The position numbers and the translations under genes were made by a program. Positions 1 through 6,131 of a stretch of DNA of 13,593 nucleotides are shown here, one piece after another. Position 1 is the stretch's first letter. The number at the start of each line of letters is the position of its first letter. The notes beneath the pieces are model-generated. The model was not told where the DNA came from and ran no database searches. It saw nothing but the letters and a program-made list of their open reading frames with translations. Source of the DNA: CAYJXA01 sp964404595. Its GTDB lineage: Archaea; Nanobdellota; Nanobdellia; Woesearchaeales; GW2011-AR9. Location of the stretch: contig CAYOKQ010000046.1 of assembly GCA_964404595.1 (NCBI GenBank), forward strand, positions 1 through 13,593, read 5' to 3'.

Positions 1-72
1 TTTGTTCTATGCCTTTGCAAATTGTTTTTATGAAGTCAAATATTTCTGAAGTAATAAAGTATTAAAACCTCA

Positions 73-92
73 ATCTTTTCGTACAAAAAGAT
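73..92 (-). terminator. Weak hairpin downstream of the EMC3-like gene
   Basis: The arms ATCTTTT (73-79) and AAAAGAT (86-92) are exact complements around a 6-base loop, about 20 bases beyond the stop codon of the minus-strand EMC3-like gene. A hairpin with T-rich flanks could help transcription stop, but archaeal termination depends mainly on T-runs and the arms are AT-rich, so this could be chance. The first 113 bases contain no complete gene. Short open stretches on the plus strand end at 49 and 65 and could be the end of a convergent gene; I could not decide between them. Confidence 0.25.
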
Positions 93-113
93 GAGAAGAG
101 ATTAAATATAATT

Positions 114-872
114 TTAGTACACCTTCATAACCTTCCTCAATACAATACTAAACACAATTGAGAAAATAATATACAATCCCAACCATCCTGGCTGCCAGCC
201 AAAGAGTGAAAAATCAGCCAAAGGCCGCAATTTATTATAGTTGATTCTAATCTGTTCGATATCAGAATGTTTGTACGCTGAAAGAGGCATTTCTGATTTT
301 AATTCGGTCGTAATGAACACTTTTTTACTCTGTTCAATATTCCCTGCTCTGACCGTCACAAAGTGTTCTCCTTCCGTGCTTTTCAGATTCCAAGTCACGG
401 TATTGGCAATCGGTTGCAGGGCAGGAGATACGAGCTCTGTTCCTTCATCGACTATCAATTCTGCGTCCCCCGTCAGCCCTTCTTTAAATTGGGCGGTAAT
501 ACTATACATTTCCCCCGGATAAATAGGCTCAAAGGCTAAATGCGCATTCATCCAGCCAAAGACTAATATGATAGGAAGCATAGTGATGAGCGTCGCTTTC
601 AAGGAATGCTTCATATATTCAAAATTCTTGCCCATGGCTTCCTTTTGCAGCTTCATCATTTCATCGGGCTTGTCTTTCAATTCCTTGAATTTCTGCTGGT
701 ATTCTTTCTGCTGCTCTTTAAGCCGCTTCATTTCCTGCTGATTGGTAAAATATTTATAGACTAAAACAACGATTAATGAAAGTATTAAAGAGAGAATGAC
801 AATGCCCAGGAAAGGGCTTTTATTGAGCAAAGGCAAGAGTACCGGGTTAAAGACAGGGTCTAAAAAGGCCAT
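114..872 (-). CDS. EMC3/TMCO1-like (DUF106) Oxa1-superfamily membrane protein insertase
   Basis: A 252-residue membrane protein with the layout of archaeal DUF106 proteins, the YidC/Oxa1/EMC3 relatives that help insert membrane proteins. Visible parts: hydrophobic helix 1 at about 21-40; a charged, Gln/Lys/Glu-rich probable coiled coil at 44-80, cytosolic in the family; helix 2 at about 91-110; helix 3 at about 229-247 preceded by the FGWQPGWLGLY motif (224-234), which resembles the family's Trp/Gly-rich entry to the last helix. Between helices 2 and 3 is a segment of about 115 residues; about 120-192 reads as alternating beta strands and may be an Ig-like external domain, longer than in the usual compact members of about 180-200 residues. 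The ATG at 872 fits the TATA box 22 bases upstream, with no SD sequence. In many archaea this family is encoded close to secY, as here. Family assignment is fairly firm; the Ig-like reading is inference. Confidence 0.8.
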   Translation of the reverse strand: MAFLDPVFNPVLLPLLNKSPFLGIVILSLILSLIVVLVYKYFTNQQEMKRLKEQQKEYQQKFKELKDKPDEMMKLQKEAMGKNFEYMKHSLKATLITMLPIILVFGWMNAHLAFEPIYPGEMYSITAQFKEGLTGDAELIVDEGTELVSPALQPIANTVTWNLKSTEGEHFVTVRAGNIEQSKKVFITTELKSEMPLSAYKHSDIEQIRINYNKLRPLADFSLFGWQPGWLGLYIIFSIVFSIVLRKVMKVY

Positions 873-894
873 GAACGTGTAGGACTTGGTCGGA

Positions 895-903
895 TTTATA
901 AAA
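895..903 (-). promoter_or_regulatory. TATA box of the EMC3-like gene
   Basis: On the minus strand the sequence reads TTTTATAAA and ends 22 bases before the ATG at 872. This matches the archaeal TATA position for a transcript starting at or next to the start codon (leaderless). No SD sequence lies before the ATG, which agrees with leaderless translation. Confidence 0.65.
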
Positions 904-944
904 GTTATGCTATGGGCAGGTATCTTCTAAATAGTAGTGAAAGA

Positions 945-953
945 TTTATAAAA
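945..953 (+). promoter_or_regulatory. TATA box of the PP2C phosphatase gene
   Basis: TTTATAAAA on the plus strand, 41 bases from the divergent TATA box at 895-903. It lies 21 bases before an ATG at 975 (not in the phosphatase frame) and 29 bases before the TTG at 983 (in frame). The two back-to-back TATA boxes make this 110-base gap a divergent promoter region. Confidence 0.6.
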
Positions 954-982
954 TCAGTTATGAAATTCCTTTAGATGATGCC

Positions 983-1783
983 TTGTTATTGAAAGTAGCC
1001 GGAGGTACAAAAAAAGGAATCGGGCACGAAGAAGAAGTCAATGAAGATAATTATGTAGTTGTTGGCTCTCTACTGGCAATCGCCGATGGATTGGGTGGGC
1101 ATTTTCGAGGAGATATTGGGAGTAGAGTCGTTACGGATTGTTTATATTGGTATGGACAGCGCACCTCTGAATTATTTCCATTTGAGGATAGAAAACAAGC
1201 GCTAATGCAGTACTTGCGAGCACAAGGTATACTGGCCGAAAAAGTGTTAAATGTCGACAAAGATATGGAGACCCTCATCAGAGGAATTAAGATGGGTTGG
1301 AATATAGATTCCGTCTGCACAGGTGTGGTAGGCAGTGCCCGTGCCATCTTAAATGAAATATCGCCGCCAGAAGGACGCGGGATTGATAGTACAGTGGTTG
1401 CTGCAGAATTTCATGCTGGAAAAATAATTTGGTATCATCAGGGAGATTCATGTTTGGCATATATTCCAGCGAATGAGCCATATCAGGCACTTGCATTTCC
1501 AGATAATTTTCAGGGCAACCTCATTGCCACCGTAAGTAGGCCAAACCAACAACGATTAGTTATGTCCCAATCAATTAAAGAAGGAGACACGTATGTCTTG
1601 TTCAGTGATTCCTTATTGCTCGAAGGCCGAGCCAGAGAATTTCTCCCACAAATTCCTAAGATGTATCAGCAAGCGCCACCAGGATTTGAAGTGCCTTATG
1701 CCGCTCACACGTTGATGAGTGAAGCCTGGAAAGCAGGAGATGATACGACCATTATTGTGGCAAGAGTAGAAAAGAAAGAATGA
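983..1783 (+). CDS. PP2C-family protein Ser/Thr phosphatase
   Basis: A 266-residue soluble protein with the ordered motifs of metal-dependent PP2C phosphatases: an early Gly-Thr strand then NED (20-22); IADGLGGH (33-40), the family's main metal-binding DG-x-GG motif; DSTVV (135-139) followed by a beta hairpin and W-(3)-GDS (150-156); SDS (208-210) where most members have SDG; and the closing DDTTIIV (253-259). All four expected metal-binding Asp positions are present, so activity is plausible although the SDG glycine is serine. The segment 60-130, between the DGLGG and DSTVV motifs, is largely helical and matches nothing I recognise. No membrane segment or sensor domain is visible. The TTG at 983 (or 989) is the only reasonable start in frame: the frame is open back to 941 but has no ATG or GTG there, and the PP2C fold begins right after it. 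This class is uncommon in archaea, so transfer is possible. The family call is strong; the substrate is unknown. Confidence 0.82.
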   Translation: MLLKVAGGTKKGIGHEEEVNEDNYVVVGSLLAIADGLGGHFRGDIGSRVVTDCLYWYGQRTSELFPFEDRKQALMQYLRAQGILAEKVLNVDKDMETLIRGIKMGWNIDSVCTGVVGSARAILNEISPPEGRGIDSTVVAAEFHAGKIIWYHQGDSCLAYIPANEPYQALAFPDNFQGNLIATVSRPNQQRLVMSQSIKEGDTYVLFSDSLLLEGRAREFLPQIPKMYQQAPPGFEVPYAAHTLMSEAWKAGDDTTIIVARVEKKE

Positions 1784-1784
1784 G

Positions 1785-1854
1785 TTTTAATTCTTCAATA
1801 AATCTTCTTTAATAGTTTGGCGAAATAAAAGGTGCCGATAAAGTTGAATTAAAA
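1785..1854. terminator. AT-rich inverted repeat between convergent genes
   Basis: TTTTAATTC (1785-1793) and GAATTAAAA (1846-1854) are exact 9-base complements 52 bases apart, filling most of the 78-base gap between the converging phosphatase and 152-residue genes. The position suits transcription ending from both sides, and T-rich stretches occur on both strands. The low GC of the arms and the long loop make the structural reading weak. Confidence 0.25.
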
Positions 1855-1861
1855 TTATTGT

Positions 1862-2320
1862 TTATTGTTGTAAATACAATGATAAAACCCTATGAATTGC
1901 GCCAAAGTTGCGAGCTGCATCGTTGTAATGCCCAGTGCTAATCCGAGAACTTAAAGCCTGAAATATCCAGCGTTCCACTGGCTGGGCTGCTGCTCCAAGC
2001 CTTCTGCAATTATATCCCGCATTTTTAACTACTTTTTCCATCACCAACCACAAATTAGCATACTCTAAAATCCGATCTCCGCATTCTATTTCACAGCGAT
2101 AATCTATAATTGCGGAGCCAGCTTGTGCAGCAAAGAGCGCCGTCGTTGGCCGAGAAATATCCCTCAGATCAAATGATACCTGAAAGGAATGTTCATTAAC
2201 ACAGGCATACTCGTTCTGGTTTAACCTCGCATCAATGCCGGCTTTTTTTAAGAAAGCACTGCCAAAATCGTACGAAACTCTGCCCAATTCGGTTTTGATG
2301 GCATTGCGTTCATGAACCAT
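1862..2320 (-). CDS. Hypothetical protein, 152 residues
   Basis: I do not recognise the family. The protein is soluble, with no signal peptide or membrane segment. It has a polar N-terminal helix (about 1-28), a probable beta segment around 44-53, and an Ala-rich then mixed helix/strand region at 60-105. The C-terminal half (115-152) is probably helical and ends in Gln-Gln. Cysteines are at 40, 76, 80 and 105; only C76/C80 are close together, so a zinc site is not evident. It runs in the same direction as secY, but 191 bases separate it from the secY stop and it has its own TATA box 21 bases before the ATG, so it is probably an independent leaderless transcript. The ATG is supported by that spacing. 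It converges with the phosphatase gene. Amino-acid composition looks like a real gene; function is unknown. Confidence 0.6.
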   Translation of the reverse strand: MVHERNAIKTELGRVSYDFGSAFLKKAGIDARLNQNEYACVNEHSFQVSFDLRDISRPTTALFAAQAGSAIIDYRCEIECGDRILEYANLWLVMEKVVKNAGYNCRRLGAAAQPVERWIFQALSSRISTGHYNDAARNFGAIHRVLSLYLQQ

Positions 2321-2341
2321 ATTTTAGAATAAAGAAGAGAT

Positions 2342-2351
2342 CTTTAAAAAG
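2342..2351 (-). promoter_or_regulatory. TATA box of the 152-residue hypothetical gene
   Basis: On the minus strand CTTTTTAAAG ends 21 bases before the ATG at 2320, the same spacing as the secY and insertase promoters. It also sits inside a 14-base palindrome (2340-2353, ATCTTT-AA-AAAGAT), which could be an operator or simply a by-product of an AT-rich TATA box. Confidence 0.5.
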
Positions 2352-2385
2352 ATTTAGAGATTTTGATATGACTGTTGGACTATTG

Positions 2386-2423
2386 CTATTCCATAAACTT
2401 CTTCAATGCCGGATGCATGTCCA
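2386..2423 (-). repeat. 38-bp direct repeat, downstream copy (duplicated secY end)
   Basis: Perfectly identical over 38 bases to 2512-2549. On the minus strand it carries the last twelve secY codons (DMHPALKKFME plus TAG) a second time, beyond the true stop, so it is not translated as part of SecY. The two copies start 126 bases apart, with 88 bases between them. Confidence 0.95.
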
Positions 2424-2428
2424 GGTCA

Positions 2429-2464
2429 CAAACCTTTGCGCTCACTTCGTTCGGCAAATGTTTG
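2429..2464. repeat. Stem-loop 1 in the 88-bp segment
   Basis: CAAACCTTTGC (2429-2439) pairs with GCAAATGTTTG (2454-2464) at 10 of 11 positions. The 14-base loop contains CTCACTTCGTTCG (2441-2453), which recurs exactly in the next stem-loop. Either strand could form it. Function is unknown. Confidence 0.55.
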
Positions 2465-2480
2465 ATCGAAATTCATTCAA

Positions 2481-2508
2481 GTAGGGCACTCACTTCGTTC
2501 GACCCCAC
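2481..2508. repeat. Stem-loop 2 in the 88-bp segment
   Basis: GTAGGG (2481-2486) pairs with CCCCAC (2503-2508) at 5 of 6 positions. The 16-base loop holds the second exact copy of CTCACTTCGTTCG (2489-2501), 48 bases from the first. The stem sequences of the two hairpins differ while the loops match, so the loop rather than the stem appears to be the conserved unit. Confidence 0.45.
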
Positions 2509-2511
2509 GAC

Positions 2512-2549
2512 CTATTCCATAAACTTCTTCAATGCCGGATGCATGTCCA
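2512..2549 (-). repeat. 38-bp direct repeat, copy inside secY
   Basis: This copy is the authentic 3' end of secY, stop codon included, and matches 2386-2423 over all 38 bases. Its boundary coincides exactly with the TAG stop at 2512-2514. Confidence 0.95.
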
Positions 2550-3900
2550 TCATGTGCTGCTTGCCAATCTCCTCGTACAGCTTATACACGATCATCACCG
2601 TCAATAAAATGCCAGTTCCCTGCGACAAAGCTCCCGTCAAATCCGCCATCGCCGCTAATAATCCTACTGCGGCTGCACCAACGATTGTCAGGGGCCAAAT
2701 ATACCGGCTTAAAATTCTCTCCAGCACCCTCTCATCCCGCCGAAATCCCGAAATCTGCAAGCCTGAATTGACAATTTGTTTAGCTTGGGAAGCAGCATCC
2801 ATATTTGCCGTCTGCATCCAGAAGATAGAAAAAATAATGGCTCCCACAATAAATACCACCACATAAATGAGTGACTGCACCAGCATGGTCCACGTAAAAC
2901 TTCCTTGAATTAAATTCTGCACCAAATTGGGAGAGGTAAGCCAATACACCAGCCCGCTCACGGGTGTATTTCCAGAAAAAGTTCCTAAGATCGGATATCC
3001 CCATCGCTCAAATAAAGTAGCAAACAATTGGATATTCGCCATAAGCGCCGCTACCAAAATAACCGGAATGTTCGAAGTATAAAAGAAGTTAAGCGGCCAT
3101 TTGATGCCATAACCGCGCACGCGTCCAAAGGTAAGCGGAATCTCCACTTTCATGGCCTGCCCATACACAGAAATTAAAAACACCGCTATCGTGGACACCA
3201 CCGCGGCGATTTGCAGACTGGCCGTGATAATATCCCCGCCTGATAAGGCCTGGAAAAAAGCTGGAATCGCGCCTGCTGCGATATCAGGATTTGTAGGTGA
3301 AGGCAAAAAATTAAACGCACGTATAAATATTTGCTGGGCAACCCCTGCCGCAATAAATAAACTGATTCCGGACCCAAAGCCCCATTTACTGATGACCTCA
3401 TCCATAAACATAATCAAGATGCCGCCCAAAATTAATTGGAATATCAATAATAATTCGAGTTGCAAAAAAAGTGCCGTTCCTTGCAGCGCCGGGTTTGGCG
3501 CCAGGCCTCCCATGAACACATAAATACAAGCTTCAAAAACAATAAAGAAGATAGCCCCCATCTTCTGCAAACCCTGAAAACGCTGCTTGCCTTCCGAGGT
3601 GGTTAAATCTAATTTTAAAATTCCAGTTCCTGCCAGTAATTGCAATACGATGGATGAAGTTACTAATGGACCTATGCCCAGCGAAATAATACTGCCAAAA
3701 GATGCACCCAAAATGATTGACAAAAATTCAAACTGCTGCAGGGCATTTTCTCCTAAGCCAAATAAAGGGATAAGTCCCATCACAAAAAAAATAATTAAAA
3801 TGATTAAAGTCCACTTTAATTTCTCCTTGAATGGAAGTTTTTTATGCTGTGGACTTTTTACTTCCGGTAAGTTTGCTAAAAGTGAATCAAGGAATGACAT
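2512..3900 (-). CDS. secY: Preprotein translocase channel subunit SecY (Sec61 alpha homologue)
   Basis: A full-length 462-residue SecY with ten predicted membrane helices, the pore of the Sec channel that moves proteins across or into the cell membrane. Visible hallmarks: an amphipathic N-terminal segment (about 1-28) and helix 1 (30-46); the plug region (about 66-80, ASFGSIISLGIGPLV) followed by LQLLAGTGIL (86-95); WGFGSGISLF (173-182); the cytosolic loop with VEIPLTFGRVRGYG (252-265), whose basic residues contact the ribosome or SRP receptor in the family; the loop SGFRRDERVLERIL (384-397); and the final helix with GTGILLTVMIVYKLYEEI (428-445). It is last in the r-protein operon, 39 bases after uL15, its common archaeal position. 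It has a TATA box 21 bases before the ATG and no SD, so a separate leaderless transcript is likely as well as read-through. The adenylate kinase gene that often follows in archaea is absent. Its last 38 bases are duplicated downstream. Confidence 0.97.
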   Translation of the reverse strand: MSFLDSLLANLPEVKSPQHKKLPFKEKLKWTLIILIIFFVMGLIPLFGLGENALQQFEFLSIILGASFGSIISLGIGPLVTSSIVLQLLAGTGILKLDLTTSEGKQRFQGLQKMGAIFFIVFEACIYVFMGGLAPNPALQGTALFLQLELLLIFQLILGGILIMFMDEVISKWGFGSGISLFIAAGVAQQIFIRAFNFLPSPTNPDIAAGAIPAFFQALSGGDIITASLQIAAVVSTIAVFLISVYGQAMKVEIPLTFGRVRGYGIKWPLNFFYTSNIPVILVAALMANIQLFATLFERWGYPILGTFSGNTPVSGLVYWLTSPNLVQNLIQGSFTWTMLVQSLIYVVVFIVGAIIFSIFWMQTANMDAASQAKQIVNSGLQISGFRRDERVLERILSRYIWPLTIVGAAAVGLLAAMADLTGALSQGTGILLTVMIVYKLYEEIGKQHMMDMHPALKKFME

Positions 3901-3920
3901 GGTATAAACCGTTATGAGAT

Positions 3921-3930
3921 TATATATAAA
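3921..3930 (-). promoter_or_regulatory. Internal TATA box for secY
   Basis: On the minus strand TTTATATATA ends 20 bases before the secY ATG at 3900, inside the 39-base uL15-secY gap. There is no SD sequence before secY. The geometry implies that secY can be transcribed on its own as a leaderless message. Confidence 0.6.
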
Positions 3931-3939
3931 TTTTGCCTA

Positions 3940-4371
3940 TTACACTGCGGCAATGCTCCCGCCGGCTGCCACTACTTTCTGCTCGGCCTGGGCACTCCAG
4001 GCAGGTACAATTAATTTTAATTTCAATGAAGTAATACCGGTTCCAAGCAGCTTCCCATATCCTAATTGAGCCAAATTAATCACATAGACCTCTTTTTCTT
4101 TGATGGCTTTTCCTTCCTGTACTAATCTTTCCCCCATTTGCTTGGTAAAAAATCCAACATTGACAGTAACAGGAGCTGCTGCTCGACGCTTGCTGGTAAA
4201 TCCGGTTCGTCCTAAGCGATGCCGAATTTTAAGATGACCTGATTTTTTTCCTGTTCCGGCAAGTCCCCGGCCCCCCCTGCTTCCGGCCCCGCGTCGTTTC
4301 TTGCGATGCCCCCCACCATGAGTACTATGACCACGATAGCGTCCAACTTTTCGGCGTTTGCGAACAACCAT
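3940..4371 (-). CDS. rpl15: Large-subunit ribosomal protein uL15
   Basis: A 143-residue uL15 that binds 23S rRNA near uL30 and L44e-type sites in the late-assembling large subunit. The N-terminal 50 residues are the typical Gly/Arg/His-rich extended segment (THGGGHRKKRRGAGSRGGRG, 17-36), and the globular C-terminal half includes LGYGKLLGTGI (104-114) and a closing glycine-containing AAGGSIAAV. The ATG overlaps the uL30 stop by one base (TAATG) and has GAGGA a few bases upstream, so translational coupling is likely. A run of seven G (minus strand, around 4265-4271) falls in the Gly-rich segment without disturbing the frame. Confidence 0.95.
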   Translation of the reverse strand: MVVRKRRKVGRYRGHSTHGGGHRKKRRGAGSRGGRGLAGTGKKSGHLKIRHRLGRTGFTSKRRAAAPVTVNVGFFTKQMGERLVQEGKAIKEKEVYVINLAQLGYGKLLGTGITSLKLKLIVPAWSAQAEQKVVAAGGSIAAV

Positions 4372-4823
4372 TATAACATCCTCTTCACTAAATCATTAAT
4401 TGCCTCGGCCCGATATCCCAAGCCGCCTCTGGCAGTATAAGACACTTTTGTTCCTTTGCGGCCAAATCCTTGGTGCGGGGGATTGAGACGAAAATACTGC
4501 TTGTATGCTTTACCATTCACTTTTAAAACACGATAATGGTATTTCTTTTTGCTGTCTTCCAATCGGCCTTTATACAATTCTCCTCGCTTACTCAGCAAGG
4601 CGGCAAAAGTTTCATCGCTAATCTCTCCCCAGGTAACATAATCTTTTACTTTAAAGATCATGCCCAGCAAAGCATCCGTATTGTCAATTACGATAGCATG
4701 ATTGACGCGATGTAAATTAAGTGCCTCTAAAGTCAAACGAACAAAATGAGGAGCCCGAGTTACCCCGCGCACGAGTACGACTGCAATTTTTTTTGTATCT
4801 TTTGCGTTCTGTGCTTTAGCCAT
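4371..4823 (-). CDS. rpl30: Large-subunit ribosomal protein uL30 (archaeal long form)
   Basis: A 150-residue uL30 of the archaeal/eukaryotic long form; the bacterial protein is about 60 residues. The core fold is at about 12-65, with VLVRGVTRAP (16-25), VNHAIVIDNTDALLGMI (40-56) and KVKDYVTWGEI (58-68). The C-terminal extension holds FRLNPPHQGF (111-120), typical of the archaeal family. It starts one base after the uS5 stop, with GGGAG about 7 bases before the ATG, and it overlaps uL15 by one base. Its presence is worth recording because some reduced DPANN genomes are reported to lack uL30. Confidence 0.95.
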   Translation of the reverse strand: MAKAQNAKDTKKIAVVLVRGVTRAPHFVRLTLEALNLHRVNHAIVIDNTDALLGMIFKVKDYVTWGEISDETFAALLSKRGELYKGRLEDSKKKYHYRVLKVNGKAYKQYFRLNPPHQGFGRKGTKVSYTARGGLGYRAEAINDLVKRML

Positions 4824-4824
4824 C

Positions 4825-5586
4825 TTACTGCTCCCGTGATTTTAATCGTCCTTCTGTGATCCCCAGCTTTTCAATATTTTCAGGTTGGCATTTTATTTGT
4901 GATAATTTACGTAATGCATCTAAAAGAGCAGCAATCAGATTGATTTTCGTTTTCGTCTGGCCAAAGGTCTTACTCCATACATCTTTAACGCCGGCAAACG
5001 CTAGTATCTTGGCGCATTCTTTTTCAACACACAGCCCCTTTCCTTTAGGCGCGGGCATTAATTTGATTCGGGATGAGCCACAGCGTCCTTCGACTGCAAA
5101 AGGGATCGAATGAGGTTCTTTGCAGCCGCATTGCCAGCTGCCGCATCCCCGGCGGATACGGATGATTTCTAAGCGGGCATTATGTTTGGCTTTGTCTCGG
5201 GAAGGCACGGTTTCTTTACTTTTTCCTTTACCTACACCGATATATCCATCGCGATTGCCGATTAACGCATAGGTTGTAAAATGAATTTTATTCCCTTCTT
5301 TGGTTTTCTTTTGGGTCTGGCGAAAAATTCGTCTCTGCCCGCCACCAAATTTTCCTTTGGCTTGGCCAATTAACAATAAATCTTCTTCGACTCCAGGAAG
5401 CAAAGCATCGATGATTCCCGATTCCATGACTTTATGGCCCTGTTCAAAAAGCTGTTCAATGTCACTTATTTTTCCTTCCTTGACCAGTTGCCCGACAGAA
5501 GTTTTAGGATGCCATTCTTTCTGTACCTGTGGAACTTCTTCAATGGGCACATCGTCCATTTTCTTAGGTAATTGTTCTTTAGCCAT
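4825..5586 (-). CDS. rps5: Small-subunit ribosomal protein uS5
   Basis: A 253-residue uS5, part of the decoding-accuracy region of the 30S subunit. The archaeal N-terminal region has the WHPKTSVGQLVKEGKI block (26-41) and ESGIIDALLPG (55-65). The double-stranded-RNA-binding domain reads IGNRDGYIGVGKGKSKE (109-125) and RRGCGSWQCGC (145-155). The C-terminal domain has LMPAPKGKGLC (176-186), FAGVKDVWSKTFGQTKTKIN and an Ala/Leu helix. The canonical Arg-Met-Thr that usually precedes the S5 domain is replaced here by a Lys-rich QTQKKTKEGNK stretch. It begins 35 bases after uL18, the second-largest type of gap in the operon, and has no SD; an AT-rich tandem repeat lies in that gap. Confidence 0.96.
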   Translation of the reverse strand: MAKEQLPKKMDDVPIEEVPQVQKEWHPKTSVGQLVKEGKISDIEQLFEQGHKVMESGIIDALLPGVEEDLLLIGQAKGKFGGGQRRIFRQTQKKTKEGNKIHFTTYALIGNRDGYIGVGKGKSKETVPSRDKAKHNARLEIIRIRRGCGSWQCGCKEPHSIPFAVEGRCGSSRIKLMPAPKGKGLCVEKECAKILAFAGVKDVWSKTFGQTKTKINLIAALLDALRKLSQIKCQPENIEKLGITEGRLKSREQ

Positions 5587-5610
5587 GGTTTTTTTCAGTT
5601 ATTACTTGAA

Positions 5611-5640
5611 TTTATTTTGATTTATTTTGATTTGTTTTGC
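5611..5640. repeat. Short tandem repeat at the uL18 stop
   Basis: The plus strand reads TTTATTTTGA twice in succession followed by the near copy TTTGTTTTGC, about 30 bases. On the minus strand the first units encode the last uL18 residues and its stop, and the rest lies in the uL18-uS5 gap. It looks like local slippage in AT-rich sequence. Confidence 0.6.
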
Positions 5641-6131
5641 ATAATTTTTTGTTGCACCGGCTTAAATTCGGCGCTGGCAGTGCTTTTTAAATGTTTGCCT
5701 TCGAGGCGGTCTTTTTCAGGAAAAATGCCCGGATCATGAGGGATAGAAATTCCAGCATCTACGACGCCTTTGATAAATGCATAGATCCGGCCCTTTTTCG
5801 CGGGAGATCGAAAACCAGTATCCACTATTGCCCCAAAACATTTCTGGGCCAGCCCTTTTGTTCCGAGCAGTAATCCGGTTAGATAGGCTGCAGGCAGGTT
5901 CATCGTGGAGCCGCTCCAGCCCAACTTGCGCAATGAAAAAGAATCTGCCGCGGCAATTACTTTATCTCCTTGAACCTGAAAAGTTATAAGCTGGCCGATT
6001 ACTCGTGAGTTTGTTGTTCGCACCACGAGCCTGGGCTTGCCAGAAAGTAACAACGCCAGGCGTTTCTTGTAATTTGTCTTTTGCTCCCTGACTCTTCGGT
6101 AAGGGACGGTTCGGGGCGAGTTTTTTGCCAT
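5622..6131 (-). CDS. rpl18: Large-subunit ribosomal protein uL18
   Basis: A 169-residue uL18, the 5S rRNA-binding partner of uL5 in the central protuberance. It has the archaeal start TVPYRRVREQKTNYKKRLALL (8-28, one residue group of the family), then LVVRTTNSRVIGQLI (35-49), AAYLTGLLLG (81-90) and the conserved C-terminal blocks RIYAFIKGVVDAGISIPHDP (115-134) and the FPEKDRLEGKHL stretch after it. The ATG overlaps the eL19 stop by one base, and AGGTGA stands 7 bases before it, so it has a good SD sequence. The last ten residues are Gln/Lys/Asn-rich and coincide with a small tandem repeat. Confidence 0.95.
   Translation of the reverse strand: MAKNSPRTVPYRRVREQKTNYKKRLALLLSGKPRLVVRTTNSRVIGQLITFQVQGDKVIAAADSFSLRKLGWSGSTMNLPAAYLTGLLLGTKGLAQKCFGAIVDTGFRSPAKKGRIYAFIKGVVDAGISIPHDPGIFPEKDRLEGKHLKSTASAEFKPVQQKIMQNKSK

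Noticed and set aside
241..522. Plus-strand frame of 93 codons
   Set aside because: It is antisense to the EMC3-like protein, which has clear membrane helices and its own promoter.
873..982. tRNA or small RNA gene in the divergent gap
   Set aside because: I found no cloverleaf arms or T-loop sequence; the gap is accounted for by two TATA boxes.
2386..2549. Two-copy direct repeat as a CRISPR array
   Set aside because: There are only two copies, one of them is the coding end of secY, the 88-base interval is too long for a spacer, and no cas gene is near.
2375..2866. Plus-strand open frame of 163 codons
   Set aside because: It lies opposite secY and the duplicated region; its Cys/Ser/Thr-rich, repeated sequence is the antisense reading of the SecY C-terminus.
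3152..3523. Plus-strand frame of 123 codons
   Set aside because: It is antisense to SecY membrane helices; there is no promoter or SD and SecY is unmistakable.
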